Part shown: positions 62,166-64,000 of the stretch, piece after piece | How positions within the stretch are numbered: the first letter of the stretch is position 1 | Layout: each line of letters begins with the position of its first letter | Assembly: GCF_002005225.1 (NCBI RefSeq) | Contig: NZ_CP019724.1 | Location: 496,001 to 560,000, forward strand | DNA from: Streptomyces pactum | GTDB taxonomy: Bacteria > Actinomycetota > Actinomycetes > Streptomycetales > Streptomycetaceae | Reading direction: 5' to 3' | DNA length: 64,000 bases | The notes under the pieces: model-generated | Databases searched by the model: none | Told to the model about the DNA's origin: nothing | What the model saw: the letters and a program-made list of their open reading frames with translations, nothing else | Made by a program: the position numbers and the translations under genes

Positions 62166-62650
62166 CCTCCACCGGGTCGACGGAGTCGCGGAACGGCTGT
62201 CGGACGTGGCCGTCGAGCACCCGCGGCCGGACACCGCCCCGGAGGCCACGGCGATCTGCTCGCCGGCCCGACGGCCTGGGCCGAGCAGTTCCTCGACGAG
62301 ACGGCCCCTCCCCCGGGCCGCGCGTACAACCGCGACGCTCTGCCGGGCGATCCGGACGGCACCCAGGCGGGCCGGTGCTCCGCCTACGCCGCCGAGCAGA
62401 AGGCGGGCCGGTGCTCCGGCTACGCCGCCGAGCAGGTCGACGTCGTCCTCGCCCGCCCGGCCGGCCGGCCGCGGGGAGCCGGCGCCCGGCACCGAGGCGG
62501 TCCTCGACCGCGTGGTCGCTCCCGTCATGCACCGCGTCCTGCTCCGCCCCGGCCGGCTCGACGCCGCCCACGTCCGCCACCTGGTGGCCGGGCTGCTCGA
62601 CGCCCCCGACAGCGGGCCGGGCTCCCGAACCCGTGCGCCACTCCGTACGA
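62166..62650 (+). pseudogene. TetR-family regulator remnant (C-terminal part)
   Basis: The plus strand gives VAERLSDVAVEHPRPDT, then in another frame GRAYNRDALPGDPDG and AEQVDVVLARPAG, then back in the first frame TEAVLDRVVAPVMHRVLLRP and DAAHVRHLVAGLLDAPD, the end of a TetR_C-type ligand domain. The helix-turn-helix is gone. It starts where the MBL remnant is cut. Confidence 0.65.
62365..62436. repeat. 36-bp tandem duplication
   Basis: Two adjacent copies, first at 62365-62400 and second at 62401-62436, encoding AGRCSAYAAEQK and AGRCSGYAAEQV in the TetR remnant. The two copies differ by a few bases. Confidence 0.85.
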
Positions 62651-62730
62651 GTGGTGCGTTTCGGGACACGGCCGTACCGTCGGTACGGGGAATGCGGAGA
62701 CGAGCGACCCCGAGACGGCCGGGAGCAGAC

Positions 62731-63189
62731 ATGGGCAGAAACCCGATGAGGGCAGCGGTCACGCTCTGTGCCGCCGCCGCGCTCGCAGTGCCCCTGGGCA
62801 CGGCCTCCGCCGCACCGTCGGCGGAAGACACGACACGGACACAGCAGACGCGGGACCCCGTGCTGGTCGACTGCGCCTGGCAGCCGGAGGTACGGCCCGA
62901 GGCGTTCCTGCTCGCCTGCGGCGACGGCAACAGCCGCCTGGTCTCGCTGGACTGGCTGCGCTGGGACGCCAACGCCGCGGTGGGCCGGGGAACCAACGCC
63001 ATCAACGACTGCGACCCCTACTGCGCCGCCGGCACGTTCCACTCGTATCCCGTGACCGTCCGGCTCGACCAGCCGCGGGCCTGGGAGAAGGACCCGGGCG
63101 AGCGGCACTACACCCGCATGACCCTGACCTACACCGACGGCAGGCCGGACGGATTTCCCCGCGTGGTGACCTACCCCCTGTGGGCCTGA
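62731..63189 (+). CDS. Small secreted protein
   Basis: 152 aa. Signal peptide about 1-29 (MRAAVTLCAAAALAVPLGTA, cut after ASAAP), then a compact domain with four cysteines (VDCAWQPEV, LLACGDGNSRL, NDCDPYCAAG) and an aromatic end. Recalls a family of small secreted Streptomyces proteins of unknown function. ATG 62731 follows GGGAGCAGAC. The frame continues upstream through the TetR remnant, but the signal peptide and ribosome site define the start. Confidence 0.85.
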   Translation: MGRNPMRAAVTLCAAAALAVPLGTASAAPSAEDTTRTQQTRDPVLVDCAWQPEVRPEAFLLACGDGNSRLVSLDWLRWDANAAVGRGTNAINDCDPYCAAGTFHSYPVTVRLDQPRAWEKDPGERHYTRMTLTYTDGRPDGFPRVVTYPLWA

Positions 63190-63201
63190 CGGCCCGGTCG
63201 G

Positions 63202-64000
63202 TCAGTCCGGGAGCGCCAGCCGGCAGGTGTCGCCCGGCTGGAGGCGCACCGCACGGTCCGGCAGCCGGACGTCGAACGGCAGGCTGCCGGACGCGGGCAC
63301 GGCGATCTCCAGGCTGCCGTGCTCCGGCCGGAGCCGTACGCCCCAGTGGCCCTGGTAGCGGATGGAGAAGCCGTACGACGACAGCTCCGGCAGCGGCACC
63401 GGGTCCAGCCACAGGGCGCCCGCGCGGGTCTCCAGCCCGGTCAGGCCGCGCTGGACGAGGTCGAGGGTGCCCGCCATGGCGCCGAGGTGGATGCCCTCGC
63501 CGGTGGTGCCGCCCTGGAGGTCGGCGACGTCGCCCTTGAGCGCCTCCTGGCAGAACGCCCAGGCCTCGGCGCGGCGGGCCCGGGCCAGGATCCAGCCGTG
63601 GACGAGTCCGCTGAGGGTGGAGCCGTGGCTGGTGCGGTCCAGGTAGTAGTCGACGGTGCGCTGCCAGGTCTCCTCGTCCAGGCGGTACCCCAGCCGTTCG
63701 AAGAGTGAGCGGAGTTCGGCCGGGGAGAAGAGGTAGCCCAGCATCAGCACGTCGGCCTGTTTGGACGCCTGGTAGTTGTTGACGCTGTCGTCCTCGGCCT
63801 CCAGGACGCGGTCGAGACGCCTGATGTCGCCGTACCGCTCGCGCAGGCCCTCCCAGTCGAGTTCGGGAAGGTCGCCGTAGCCGTCGAACTGGCTGACGAC
63901 GCCCTCGTGGAAGGGGACGTGGAGGGTACGGGACACGTCCTCCCACTGTTCCAGTTCGCCGTCGTCCAGGGCGGTGCGCTCGACGAGCTCGCGGCGGCGG
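63202..64000 (-). CDS. GH65-family glycoside phosphorylase/hydrolase, C-terminal part
   Basis: The gene enters from the right edge, so 266 codons (the 3' end) are visible. It shows the GH65 core VSQFDGYGDLPELDW, NNYQASKQADVLMLGYLFSP, TSHGSTLSGLVHGWILA and GTTGEGIHLGAMAGTLDLVQ, followed by the C-terminal beta-sandwich (WLDPVPLPELSSYGFSIRYQGHWG). GH65 enzymes cleave alpha-glucosides such as trehalose, maltose or kojibiose with phosphate or water; which one cannot be told without the catalytic part. Confidence 0.9.
   Translation of the reverse strand, partial: RRRELVERTALDDGELEQWEDVSRTLHVPFHEGVVSQFDGYGDLPELDWEGLRERYGDIRRLDRVLEAEDDSVNNYQASKQADVLMLGYLFSPAELRSLFERLGYRLDEETWQRTVDYYLDRTSHGSTLSGLVHGWILARARRAEAWAFCQEALKGDVADLQGGTTGEGIHLGAMAGTLDLVQRGLTGLETRAGALWLDPVPLPELSSYGFSIRYQGHWGVRLRPEHGSLEIAVPASGSLPFDVRLPDRAVRLQPGDTCRLALPD

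Overview
The window is high-GC actinobacterial DNA, almost certainly a Streptomyces chromosome arm. The support is the strong third-position GC bias, GTG/TTG starts, dense ATGA overlaps, GGAGG ribosome sites, many secreted carbohydrate-active proteins and several gene sets known from this genus (dpsA, rsbB-rsbA-sigB, Ku, katG-furA). From memory, the gene order resembles the stretch around SCO0546-SCO0617 of S. coelicolor; this was not checked by a search. No tRNA, rRNA, CRISPR array, insertion sequence, integrase or attachment site was seen.

Left part (1-10 kb): the 5' two thirds or more of pyruvate carboxylase, a small conserved protein, and a translationally coupled ACP / ketosynthase / malonyl-transferase set that looks like a minimal fatty-acid or polyketide-starter module. 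Then come a secreted CAP-domain protein, an OmpR-type two-component system and a membrane-anchored proline-rich protein.

10-17 kb: a secreted polysaccharide-attack region. It holds a GH5 mannanase-like enzyme with FN3 and CBM2 domains behind a perfect CebR/CelR-type operator, and a two-gene operon of a sugar-dehydrogenase-like beta-propeller (PKD, CBM6, ricin lectin) and a ThuA + DUF1080 + ricin-lectin protein. The lectin-coding ends of these two genes are 378/381 identical at DNA level.

17-25.6 kb: phosphotransferase-like gene, MFS transporter, GlxA-type AraC regulator, catalase-peroxidase with its Fur-family regulator, a TerC-related DUF475 membrane protein and a DUF350 protein. 25.6-32 kb: two polyprenyl diphosphate synthases, an MpaB/Lcp-type oxygenase and two tiny companions on one strand, divergent from an unusual exonuclease-BRCT-BRCT-TerD fusion. 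32-42 kb: accessory genes with decay (P450 remnant, PhzF with LysR, GH25 lysozyme, orphan FAD-binding subunit, alpha/beta hydrolase, methyltransferase, ECF sigma factor, His/Met-rich membrane protein, flavoprotein).

43-49 kb: a stress block with dpsA, a PRC-barrel protein, the sigma-B operon (rsbB, rsbA, sigB), Ku and a Fem-type aminoacyltransferase. 49-58 kb: methyltransferase, glutamine amidotransferase-like protein, SGNH esterase, a TetR regulator sharing a perfect palindromic operator with a FusB-like FBP-domain gene, a second GlxA regulator, DUF488, a coiled-coil protein, a lipoprotein with a MacR-like operator and a histone-H1-like DNA-binding protein. 58.5-61.4 kb: amino-acid antiporter and arginine deiminase. 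The right end carries two genes apparently fused head to head by a deletion, a small secreted protein and the 3' end of a GH65 glycoside phosphorylase/hydrolase.
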